Assembly: GCA_964489835.1 (NCBI GenBank)
Contig: CAZBBC010000129.1
Location: forward strand, 1 to 13,172
Source: CAZBBC01 sp964489835
GTDB taxonomy: Bacteria > Calditrichota > Calditrichia > JAJRVZ01
Reading direction: 5' to 3'
DNA: 13,172 nt
Position 1 is the first letter of the stretch. The number at the start of each line of letters is the position of its first letter. Positions 1 to 6,555 of this stretch are shown piece by piece. The notes beneath the pieces are model-generated. The model did not search any database. It was not told the origin of the DNA and saw only the letters and a program-made list of their open reading frames with translations. The position numbers and the translations under genes are program-made.

Positions 1-711
1 TCAGATGTTATCATCGAAAATTGTTGTAATTATTATGGTGATTACCTTTCTGAAAAACCTGGCCCTGAAAAAGGCAGCGTCCGGCAAGATCAGGGATTGA
101 TTGCCTTTTATTATGTGCAGGATTTTGTAGTGCGTGGTTGTCGCTTGGAGAAATCACGATCAGACGGTACACATTTCTACAGATGTCGTCAGGGGCAAAT
201 TGTTAACAACAAGATTTATAGCGCCCAGATGGGCGGCTATTTCCTGGAGACCTGTACGGATGTCCTCGGTTCAGATAATATTGTCAGGGACAACGGCTCC
301 CGAGGTGTGACCATTGAACGGGGATCACAGAATTGTATTCTGCGGGGAAATCTTGTTGCCAATAGCGGTCGGGAGGGGTTATGGGCACCGGATTGTGTCG
401 GGCTTCTGGTTACAGGAAATATATTTGATCGAAACGGCCGTAAACCTAATGGCCTGAAGGAGCATCAAAGGTGGAATGCAAATATCACCATCAATGAGGC
501 ATCCCACGATCCGACCAAATCCCCTACGAAGGATTACATTCTCTCAAATAATATCATCTATACAAGCGAAAACCAGGTAGCTGCCATTCGGATTGATGCT
601 GCCAAGGTAAAGAGTATTGTAGTGAAAAACAATCTACTGCGTGGGGAGAAAAGACTAATCCTGGTTGAAGAAGATAAATATGATCAGGTACTATTAAAGG
701 GAAATGAATGA
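1..711 (+). CDS. Right-handed parallel beta-helix protein, 5' end missing
   Basis: The reading frame is open from the first base of the window, so the gene begins upstream; 236 C-terminal residues are visible. They show the short repeating pattern of a right-handed beta-helix, with asparagine-rich turns such as 'IVNNKIYSAQMGGYF', 'NCILRGNLVANSGREGL' and 'VGLLVTGNIFDRNG', each followed by a hydrophobic strand. Proteins of this fold (pectate lyase superfamily, Beta_helix-type domains) usually bind or cleave polysaccharides outside the cytoplasm. The catalytic residues cannot be judged from this C-terminal part, so lyase, hydrolase or epimerase activity is open. An in-frame TTG at 97 is not a credible start, because beta-helix coding continues upstream of it. 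The stop overlaps the ATG of the following broken gene by 8 bases, which suggests the two were co-translated. The neighbours fit glycan breakdown. Confidence 0.8.
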   Translation, partial: SDVIIENCCNYYGDYLSEKPGPEKGSVRQDQGLIAFYYVQDFVVRGCRLEKSRSDGTHFYRCRQGQIVNNKIYSAQMGGYFLETCTDVLGSDNIVRDNGSRGVTIERGSQNCILRGNLVANSGREGLWAPDCVGLLVTGNIFDRNGRKPNGLKEHQRWNANITINEASHDPTKSPTKDYILSNNIIYTSENQVAAIRIDAAKVKSIVVKNNLLRGEKRLILVEEDKYDQVLLKGNE

Positions 712-1253
712 GGAAAAAATGAAAAAAGTAGTATTTTTTCTTATAGGTATACTGAGTTTTGTCTATGCGCAGGAAAATATTGTTTTTATTGAGGCAGAGG
801 GCTTTGAGAACAAAGGACAGTGGGTGATTGATCAGCAGTTTATGGATATCATGGGCTCACCCTACCTTTTAGCTCATGGTTTGGGAAAACCGGTAAAAAA
901 TGCTACTACATCGGTGAATTTTACAAATCCAGGGGCGTACCACCTATGGGTACGAACAAAAGACTGGGCCCCATATCCGGAAGGGCCCGGGAAATTCAAC
1001 CTACTGATAAATAATACTCCGGCGGATACGGTTTTTGGTGGGAGCGGATCAGATCATTGGCAATGGTATTATGGCAGGAAGGAATATAAGTACTACTCAT
1101 ATTGCCTTTGGAGCAACCCGGGTGATGCGGACCACCGGAATGATGGGTGAGGTCGTGGGATATGCAGCTTATCTATGTAATAAATACGATATATTTCCCA
1201 AAAATATTTATACCGATCATTTGCAGGAATTTAAAACGATGTTGTCAGATTAA
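704..1253 (+). pseudogene. FAD-dependent oxidoreductase remnant: internal deletion plus frameshift
   Basis: Two ends of one protein family are joined without the middle. Frame 2 from 704 gives a signal peptide (MKKVVFFLIGILSFVYAQ) and an N-terminal domain with 'FIEAEGFENKGQWVIDQQF', 'GSPYLLAHGLGKPV' and 'AYHLWVRTKDW', as in secreted FAD-dependent oxidoreductases (FAD_oxidored-type) of glycan-degrading bacteria. From about 1071, frame 3 gives the matching C-terminus: 'MAGRNISTTHIAFGATRV', then 'MRTTGMMGEVVGYAA', ending with TAA at 1251-1253. The Rossmann FAD-binding core expected between them is absent, an estimated several hundred residues. The join lies roughly at 1060-1075. Frame 2 runs on to a stop at 1148-1150, so the only direct product is about 148 residues with a nonsense tail. 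An ATG at 719, with AGGA at 711-714, is an alternative start to 704. The product is probably non-functional. An assembly error is the main alternative. Confidence 0.8.
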
Positions 1254-1278
1254 CAATTGATCATTAACCTTATTAAAT

Positions 1279-1317
1279 CATACCGCAGCCGTTGGCTGCA
1301 AACAAAAAAAATAGTCC
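1279..1317. repeat. Intergenic direct repeat, copy A
   Basis: The segment begins cataccgcagccgttggctg and ends in an A-run plus atagtcc. It aligns with 1456-1497 in the same orientation, with a few substitutions and small length differences in the A-run. No coding function is seen. The copies flank the decamer array and the G+C-rich block. Confidence 0.6.
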
Positions 1318-1346
1318 ACGGATTAACACGGATTAACACGGATTAA
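1317..1346. repeat. Three perfect tandem copies of cacggattaa
   Basis: The decamer cacggattaa occurs at 1317-1326, 1327-1336 and 1337-1346 with no mismatch. It directly abuts the end of repeat copy A. The unit is too short and unspaced for CRISPR. It resembles low-complexity intergenic decamers that recur in some environmental genomes, and a role is not evident. Confidence 0.85.
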
Positions 1347-1455
1347 AACTAAAATAATTATTTATAAATTGGCGCGTCGCTGCGCTGTCGCGAGAAATAA
1401 AATATACGAGTTAGTATAATTTTAACTAAAATAACACAGTTTTTGACTATAATAG

Positions 1456-1497
1456 CATAACGCAGCAATCGGCTATAAACAAAGAAAAAAATAGTCT
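1456..1497. repeat. Intergenic direct repeat, copy B
   Basis: The segment begins cataacgcagcaatcggcta and ends in a longer A-run plus atagtc. It is a degenerate same-orientation copy of 1279-1317, starting 177 bases after it. The core match is cata.cgcagc...ggct followed by aaacaaa and atagtc. Confidence 0.6.
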
Positions 1498-1516
1498 CCT
1501 ATCCCTCCCCCAACCC

Positions 1517-1549
1517 CTCCTTGTCCCCGATTTTATGGGGGAAGGAAGG
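1517..1549. repeat. Imperfect C-rich/G-rich hairpin
   Basis: A pyrimidine arm (cctccttgtcccc) faces a purine arm (gggggaaggaagg) across the loop gatttta, giving an imperfect stem with one or two bulges. It stands 36 bases before the GH84-like gene. No T-run follows on the + strand, so it is not a normal terminator for the upstream locus. Confidence 0.5.
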
Positions 1550-1584
1550 TGTATTGAGAATAATTTAGGAGATATAAGGTATCT

Positions 1585-3414
1585 ATGAAAATGTTCAAAT
1601 ATTATATAGCGATCCTAATCCATGTTTTGACCTTAAATTCTTATTCTCAATATATTAAATCTGTACCAGAATCTGAAATTTTGATCTTCCCGCAACCAAA
1701 GAGTTGCGAATTTTTAGGTAAAGCAATTGTCCTGGAAAACAATCACGCAACAATTCCTGTTCATTATTTTAGTAAAGACGAAAAAAAGGCCGCGGATTAT
1801 TTAAAAAAACTGGTCAAGAGTAAATCTCAAATCAATCTTGGTGTTTTACCTGTAAATGATGCAAAATTTATATCTGACGGATTTAGAATCAATCTCTCTA
1901 TCACAAAGCATGATCCTTCTGCTATTAATGATCAATATTATACTATCCAATATTCTGAGAAAAGTAACCAAATAACCATTGCCTCACCAAGTTTATTAGG
2001 CCTGCTTTACGGTGTGGTTACCTTCAACGAATTAATCCTTTCAGAAGGTAATACAGCTGCGATAGAGCTATATAATATTAAGGACTGGCCAACCTATCGC
2101 AGACGCATATTCCCCACCCTTACCAACAGTACTGATGTTATTGAACTTTTAGACTTCGCCTTACATAACAAGATAGAAACCATTGCGCTGGCCAGCAGGC
2201 AGTATTCCTGGAAAAAAGTTGACAAAGAATATATGGATGTTTTGCAACAGATAAAATACTGGAAAGACAAATATGGCAGCCCTTATGTGATGCAACAGCA
2301 CAATATATACAGCGGGGAAAGTATAGAAATATCCAATGATCAGGATATTAACGGACTCCTGCAAGTCATTGAAACGGCCATATTGAAGGGTTCAGAGAGA
2401 TTAATGATCTTAGCAGATGATACACCACCCTTCGTTTTTGGCCAGGGATATGTGCTTACCAGCAAAAAGGACAAAGAAAAATTTACACATATGGCAGAAG
2501 CCCACTGTTATTTAATGCAGGAGATTTCCCAATGGCTGCAGAAAAATTCATACCATTGTGAATTGTATTATGTACCGGCATTTTATACCTATGAAGATGC
2601 TAAATATGGTGATATGATGCTCTACAAAAATACGCCATGGGAAGAAGATTCTTTTGGGCCCTTGAAACGCGATTTGAGTTATATCGGGCAACATATGCCT
2701 GCAGAAGTTTTTATACTCTGGACAGGCCCCAATGTCAGAAGCAGACATATCACCACAAAAGATCTTCATGAATGGAAAAATAATTTAATGGGAAGAATTC
2801 CCTTCCTCTGGGATAATACCATTTATAGTCACCACCCATTTACCACAATCGCTTTTTTGAGCGCCTATTCAAATGATCTGCCATCTGATTTCAGCGATAT
2901 AACCGCAGGAAACGGCATGTTGATCAATGGTAATATTAATTCCGAAGATATGAAAGTGGCAGCCCTGACAGCTAATGACTTCCTTTGGAACCCTGAAGGG
3001 TATGATCCGGAAAAATCATTGCATACAGCAATAAGGAAACTCTATGGAGAGGCATCGCTGGCTCCATTATTAAGATTTAAAAATGTTGAATTAAACCTGC
3101 GAAAGAAAATCGGAGAGAGAGCCTTATGGTTCGAAACCGACACCCTCTGGAAAAGAATTGTGAAAACAAAAGAAATTACCGGAAAAAATCCGTTTCATTA
3201 TCACCTGAATTATAGTCAATTAAAAGCCCTCAGAATGCAGTTAAAATACTCCCTACCAATGCCCGTATCCAAACCGGAATTTCGGAAGGAATGTATGGCC
3301 TTAGAAAAGGAGAGGAATAGAATTTTAAATGAGATTAAAGTCACCAATCTAAAAATATTTGAATATTTAAGGGAAGTCAAAATTCCAGTACCCAATTTTG
3401 CAGATATCAAATAA
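1585..3414 (+). CDS. Secreted GH84-like beta-N-acetylglucosaminidase family protein
   Basis: This is a 609-residue protein. ATG at 1585 is supported by AGGAG (1567-1571) and AAGG (1576-1579). Residues 1-22 look like a signal peptide, with a likely cut near 'NSYS|Q'. Residues about 30-165 resemble the GH20b-type accessory domain ('YYTIQYSEKSNQITIASPSL', 'LLGLLYGVVTFNELI'). The catalytic region resembles GH84 (NAGidase): an Asp pair in 'LMILADDTPPF' (D278-D279) matches the family's DD catalytic pair, followed by 'VFILWTGPNVRSRHI' (375-389), 'PFLWDNTIY' (406-414) and 'DFLWNPEGYDP' (465-475). The C-terminal 130 residues look helical. GH84 enzymes remove beta-linked N-acetylglucosamine by substrate-assisted catalysis. 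The usual 'EGFYG.PW' motif at the start of the barrel is not visible after 'WPTYRRRIF', so substrate and activity may differ. It stands alone between two spacers and looks more A+T-rich than the later genes. Confidence 0.65.
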   Translation: MKMFKYYIAILIHVLTLNSYSQYIKSVPESEILIFPQPKSCEFLGKAIVLENNHATIPVHYFSKDEKKAADYLKKLVKSKSQINLGVLPVNDAKFISDGFRINLSITKHDPSAINDQYYTIQYSEKSNQITIASPSLLGLLYGVVTFNELILSEGNTAAIELYNIKDWPTYRRRIFPTLTNSTDVIELLDFALHNKIETIALASRQYSWKKVDKEYMDVLQQIKYWKDKYGSPYVMQQHNIYSGESIEISNDQDINGLLQVIETAILKGSERLMILADDTPPFVFGQGYVLTSKKDKEKFTHMAEAHCYLMQEISQWLQKNSYHCELYYVPAFYTYEDAKYGDMMLYKNTPWEEDSFGPLKRDLSYIGQHMPAEVFILWTGPNVRSRHITTKDLHEWKNNLMGRIPFLWDNTIYSHHPFTTIAFLSAYSNDLPSDFSDITAGNGMLINGNINSEDMKVAALTANDFLWNPEGYDPEKSLHTAIRKLYGEASLAPLLRFKNVELNLRKKIGERALWFETDTLWKRIVKTKEITGKNPFHYHLNYSQLKALRMQLKYSLPMPVSKPEFRKECMALEKERNRILNEIKVTNLKIFEYLREVKIPVPNFADIK

Positions 3415-3811
3415 GAATTTAACAAAATCAAATTAATGAATATTTAAATATAACACATCGCGCGCCCAAGGCTCCAAACTAAAATTTATCATCTCTTCTC
3501 CCCTTCTCTTACCAAGAGAAGGGGCCGGGGGATGAGTTTTTTTTAATATAGTTTACCCAAATTATGTAACGTACTAGTAATCCTGTTCTTTATCAAACAG
3601 CCAAAGAACCTTAGTATGGGTACCCGTTGTTCGGGGACATAAGTACCACTTTTCAAATGCAATACCTGAGGCTAAAAACTCACAATCTCCCAGTAATTTC
3701 AACTGGAATATTAAGAATTGAAAAAATCCTTTTGTAAAATAGAAACATTTGATAAGTTTCTTTAAAATAAATTGAACATGTATTTCAGGGACAAAATAGA
3801 AAGGTTTGTCT
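3415..3811. other. Non-coding spacer before cydA
   Basis: The gap holds one strong hairpin at 3500-3524 with a T-run behind it and, after about 3545, nothing I recognise. I found no convincing -35/-10 pair, no FNR-type (TTGAT-N4-ATCAA) site and no Rex-type palindrome, although the cydAB operon must be transcribed from somewhere in or near it. The only long frame here is antisense and overlaps the cydA start. Confidence 0.5.
3500..3544 (+). terminator. Strong hairpin with downstream T-run, probable terminator
   Basis: CCCCTTCTCTT (3500-3510) pairs perfectly with AAGAGAAGGGG (3514-3524) around the loop acc, giving an 11-bp stem. Eight T residues follow at 3537-3544. The 12-base gap between stem and T-run is longer than in a textbook intrinsic terminator. 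It lies 85 bases after the GH84-like stop codon. It could equally be a copy of a dispersed hairpin repeat that also ends transcripts. Confidence 0.5.
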
Positions 3812-5179
3812 ATGGATGTTGAATTATTGGCCAGGATACAATTCGCCACAACCATTGCGTTTCACTATATTTTTCCGCCGCTAAGTATCGGAATCGGCGT
3901 TTTGTTGGTTTTTATGGAGGGCTTATATCTTAAAACCGGCGATAAAATATACGAAAGGATGACAAAATTCTGGGTTAAAATATTTGCCCTGATCTTTGCC
4001 ATCGGCGTAGCGACAGGTATTGTCATGGAATTTGAATTCGGCACCAACTGGGCCACCTATTCGAGGTTTGTCGGAGATATTTTTGGGAGTGCTCTGGCTG
4101 CCGAAGGTATATTTGCCTTTTTTTTGGAATCGGGATTCTTAGCGATACTGGTTTTTGGTTGGGAAAAAGTTTCCCCAAAAGTTCATTTTTTATCTACGAT
4201 CATGGTATCTCTGGGATCTATGCTCAGTGCTGTATGGATTGTCGTGGCAAACTCCTGGCAGCAAACACCGGCAGGCTATCATATCGTAGGGGAAGGACTG
4301 GCAGCCAGAGCAGAAATCACAGATTTTTGGGCCATGCTTTTCAATCCCTCATCAATTGACCGGATATCTCACGTATTATCCGGTGCCTGGTTGGCCGGGG
4401 CCTTTTTGGTTTTAAGTATCAGTGCCTATTATATCATCAAAAATACCCATCTTGAATTATCCAAAAAGGCAATAAAAATATCCTTATCTTTGGCTCTTTT
4501 CGCATCGTTTTTTCAATTATTTACCGGTCATAACAGTGCGATGGGAGTGGCAGATAATCAACCGGAAAAGTTAGCGGCATTTGAAGCGCACTATGACTCC
4601 TCTGCGCCTGCAGCAATGTATTTGTTTGGCTGGGTTAATGATGATCACCAAGAAATCCGGTTTAGTATCGCCATTCCCAAAGGACTTAGTTTTCTTATCT
4701 CCGGTGATTTTGATTATCCGGTCACGGGGCTGAATGCTTTTAAACCTGAAGACAAACCGCCGGTCAATTTAGTATTTCAATCCTATCATTTAATGGTTAC
4801 GATTGGTTTTTCACTGATTGGCATCAGTGTACTGGGAGCATTTCTCTGGTGGCGCGGTAAATTATTTAATAAAAAATGGTATTTATACCTGCTTGTCTTT
4901 TCGGTTCTGTTGCCCCAGGCTGCCAATCAACTTGGTTGGATTTCCGCGGAAGTTGGCAGACAACCGTGGATTGTGTACAAACTTTTAAGAACTTCCGATG
5001 GATTATCGAAGGTAGTGGAAGCATCGCAAATATGGTTTTCTTTGATTTTGTTCTTTTTGATTTATACGTTGCTTTTTATCCTGTTTATTTACCTTCTCAA
5101 TGAAAAAATTAAAAAGGGGCCTGATCATATAGCAGAAACCTCTTCCGTTTATTCGCATCAAAAGGGCATTGTTGAATAA
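3812..5179 (+). CDS. cydA: Cytochrome bd-type quinol oxidase subunit I
   Basis: This integral membrane protein of 455 residues carries hemes b558, b595 and d and oxidises quinol to reduce oxygen to water. I chose ATG 3812 (MDVELLARIQFATT) over TTG 3806, because family members start this way and AAAGG at 3800-3804 is well placed. Landmarks, numbered from 3812 with E. coli equivalents: H18 (H19), E98 and E106 (E99, E107) in 'SALAAEGIFAFFLESG', H187 (H186) in 'RISHVLSGAW', K253 and E258 (K252, E257) in 'QPEKLAAFEA', and M328 (M393) in 'SYHLMV'. 'GRQPW' lies near residue 382. The spacing shows the short Q-loop type, and E. coli CydA (522 residues) is longer. E. coli R391, next to the heme ligand, is His here. 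A double stop and 17 bases separate it from cydB. Confidence 0.96.
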   Translation: MDVELLARIQFATTIAFHYIFPPLSIGIGVLLVFMEGLYLKTGDKIYERMTKFWVKIFALIFAIGVATGIVMEFEFGTNWATYSRFVGDIFGSALAAEGIFAFFLESGFLAILVFGWEKVSPKVHFLSTIMVSLGSMLSAVWIVVANSWQQTPAGYHIVGEGLAARAEITDFWAMLFNPSSIDRISHVLSGAWLAGAFLVLSISAYYIIKNTHLELSKKAIKISLSLALFASFFQLFTGHNSAMGVADNQPEKLAAFEAHYDSSAPAAMYLFGWVNDDHQEIRFSIAIPKGLSFLISGDFDYPVTGLNAFKPEDKPPVNLVFQSYHLMVTIGFSLIGISVLGAFLWWRGKLFNKKWYLYLLVFSVLLPQAANQLGWISAEVGRQPWIVYKLLRTSDGLSKVVEASQIWFSLILFFLIYTLLFILFIYLLNEKIKKGPDHIAETSSVYSHQKGIVE

Positions 5180-5196
5180 TAAAAACGAGGAAAACA

Positions 5197-6225
5197 ATGG
5201 AATCTTTTTTCGATCTGAATACTATATGTTTTATGTTAATCGGCCTGCTTTTAAGCGGATATGCCATGTTGGACGGTTTTGATTTAGGGGTCGGTGCGAT
5301 TTACTTATTTGTTAAAGGTGATGAGAATAGAAGACTGGTGTTGAATTCTATCGGACCGGTCTGGGATGGGAATGAAGTATGGCTGGTGACCGGTGGTGGT
5401 GCGCTCTTCGCCGCTTTTCCTCATGTTTATGCAACCGTTTTCTCAGGATTCTATACGGCCTTTATGATATTAATGTTTATGCTCGTATTTCGGGCGGTAG
5501 CAATTGAATTCAGAAGTAAACAACCAATGCTCTGGTGGCGTAAAATGTGGGATGCTGCTTTCAGCACTTCAAGTATTTTGATCGCCTTCCTGATGGGTGT
5601 GGCCCTAGGCAATATTATCATAGGGGTACCCATTGGGGCAGATAAAGAATATGCCGGTAATTTCTTAGATTTGATCAGTCCTTATTCGCTTTCAGTCGGA
5701 TTAACCACCATTGCCCTTTTTATGATGCACGCAACGATCTATCTTGCAATGAAAACGGAAGGCGAACTACAATTACAAATAAAAGAATGGATCAATAACA
5801 CAATCATATTTTTTGTTATTTCATATACATTGGTTACAATGGCCACATTGATATATTTTCCGCATATGAGCCGGCATTTTGTTTATCACCCCTGGTTATT
5901 TCTGGTGGCGATACTTAACATGCTGGCCATTGCAAATATCCCCCGGGAGATTCATCATAACAGAGAATTACGGGCATTTGCATCATCAGCCGCTGCAATT
6001 CTGTCTCTGATGACATTATTTGCTATTGGTATCTTTCCCAATCTGGTATTATCGACCATCAATCCTGAATACAGTCTGACCATTTATAATGCCGCTTCAT
6101 CACAAAAAACATTGGGCATCATATTAATCTTTGCCATCATCGGAATTCCTTTTGTTTTAGCCTATACGATCAGTATTTACTGGATATTTCGGGGGAAAGT
6201 AAAGATTGACGCTAGCAGTTATTGA
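5197..6225 (+). CDS. cydB: Cytochrome bd-type quinol oxidase subunit II
   Basis: This 342-residue membrane protein pairs with CydA to form the bd oxidase and carries no heme ligand of its own. It shows the family signatures 'YAMLDGFDLGVGAIYL' (D29) and 'GPVWDGNEVWLVTGGGALFA' (D57, E60), which correspond to the conserved acidic residues of E. coli CydB that line the proton path. Many hydrophobic segments are spread along the whole length. GAGGA at 5187-5191 supports ATG 5197. It starts 17 bases after cydA in the same operon. No small CydX/CydS-like subunit is evident after it; only a 14-codon hydrophobic frame at 6233-6277 lies there, without a clear ribosome binding site. No cydCD assembly transporter is in the window. 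Confidence 0.95.
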   Translation: MESFFDLNTICFMLIGLLLSGYAMLDGFDLGVGAIYLFVKGDENRRLVLNSIGPVWDGNEVWLVTGGGALFAAFPHVYATVFSGFYTAFMILMFMLVFRAVAIEFRSKQPMLWWRKMWDAAFSTSSILIAFLMGVALGNIIIGVPIGADKEYAGNFLDLISPYSLSVGLTTIALFMMHATIYLAMKTEGELQLQIKEWINNTIIFFVISYTLVTMATLIYFPHMSRHFVYHPWLFLVAILNMLAIANIPREIHHNRELRAFASSAAAILSLMTLFAIGIFPNLVLSTINPEYSLTIYNAASSQKTLGIILIFAIIGIPFVLAYTISIYWIFRGKVKIDASSY

Positions 6226-6296
6226 GATTAAAATGATTGGTTTTTTAATGATAAATTTTCCATTGTTTGTATTGTAAAAGGTTTTAATTATAGTAA

Positions 6297-6483
6297 TATT
6301 CTCCGAAGGAGAATAATATAAAAGCACAGGGCAACGCCCTGTGATAAATTACGACATAATCAAAATAATTCCCTGAAGGGGAATTAGAAATATTAAACCC
6401 TTTCAGGGTTTATCCAATTTTTTGTAAAAACATGTCCCAGGACGTTGCCCTGGGCTATTATATTATTCCCCTATCAGGGAATA
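6297..6483. repeat. REP/BIME-like mosaic of six hairpins
   Basis: Six stem-loops lie in a row: H1 6297-6315 (tattctcc/ggagaata), H2 6325-6343 (cacagggc/gccctgtg), H3 6367-6385 (aattccc/ggggaatt type), H4 6394-6412 (taaaccct/agggttta), H5 6436-6454 (cccagg/cctggg, one inner mismatch) and H6 6464-6483 (tattccc/gggaata). The H1-H2 block read on the minus strand matches H5-H6 read on the plus strand, including the linker (ttttatattattctcc versus ctattatattattcccc). The two blocks therefore form inverted copies of a unit of about 47 bases around H3-H4. This resembles REP/BIME elements mobilised by RAYT (Y1-type) transposases. No transposase is in the window. Confidence 0.75.
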
Positions 6484-6502
6484 AATATTTCATAGTCAAT
6501 AT

Positions 6503-6536
6503 TTGACATCTATTATTTAATTTAACAATATATATT
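6503..6536 (+). promoter_or_regulatory. Possible sigma-70-type promoter for the GH28 operon
   Basis: TTGACA at 6503-6508 is a perfect -35 consensus. TATA-type sequence follows at 6526-6536, but the best -10 match (TATATA, 6529-6534) is 20 bases away instead of 17. It lies 20 bases or more before the GH28 start and just after the hairpin mosaic. The A+T-rich setting makes chance matches likely. Confidence 0.3.
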
Positions 6537-6555
6537 CTATTTTCTGGAGATAAAA

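Larger units (their letters stand above)
1254..1584. other. Non-coding spacer rich in repeats
   Basis: This A+T-rich gap of 331 bases has no credible gene. It carries two divergent copies of a roughly 40-base repeat, three perfect copies of a 10-base unit, a short G+C-rich block at 1371-1394 with a weak cgcg/cgcg self-complementarity, and a C-rich/G-rich imperfect hairpin at 1517-1549. Two perfect TATAAT hexamers lie at 1415-1420 and 1448-1453. Neither has a convincing -35 box at 17 bases (TTAACT at 1422-1427 is 20 bases from the second), so a promoter for the following gene is possible but unproven. Confidence 0.6.
6226..6555. other. Non-coding spacer with hairpin mosaic and possible promoter
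   Basis: No gene is supported in these 330 bases. The central 187 bases (6297-6483) consist of six consecutive small hairpins arranged as a mirrored mosaic. The rest is A+T-rich. A TTGACA hexamer followed by TATA-type sequence close to the next gene suggests that the following operon has its own promoter here. Confidence 0.6.

Noticed and set aside
1035..1253. A separate 72-residue gene
   Set aside because: Its sequence from about residue 13 is the conserved tail of the FAD-dependent oxidoreductase family, and the part before the join is out-of-frame sequence, so it is a fragment of the pseudogene.
1317..1346. A mini CRISPR array
   Set aside because: The 10-base units are contiguous with no spacers and there are no cas genes.
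3806..3811. TTG at 3806 as the cydA start
   Set aside because: ATG at 3812 gives the usual family N-terminus and a better distance to AAAGG at 3800-3804.
3574..3855. A minus-strand gene before cydA
   Set aside because: It overlaps the well-supported cydA start, shows no domain-like pattern, and has no neighbour on that strand.
6233..6277. A CydX-like small subunit (MIGFLMINFPLFVL)
   Set aside because: Only 14 codons, no clear ribosome binding site, and shorter than known CydX/CydS proteins, without their features.
6297..6483. A CRISPR array or riboswitch
   Set aside because: The hairpins differ in sequence and alternate in orientation rather than repeating identically, and no known riboswitch core is visible.
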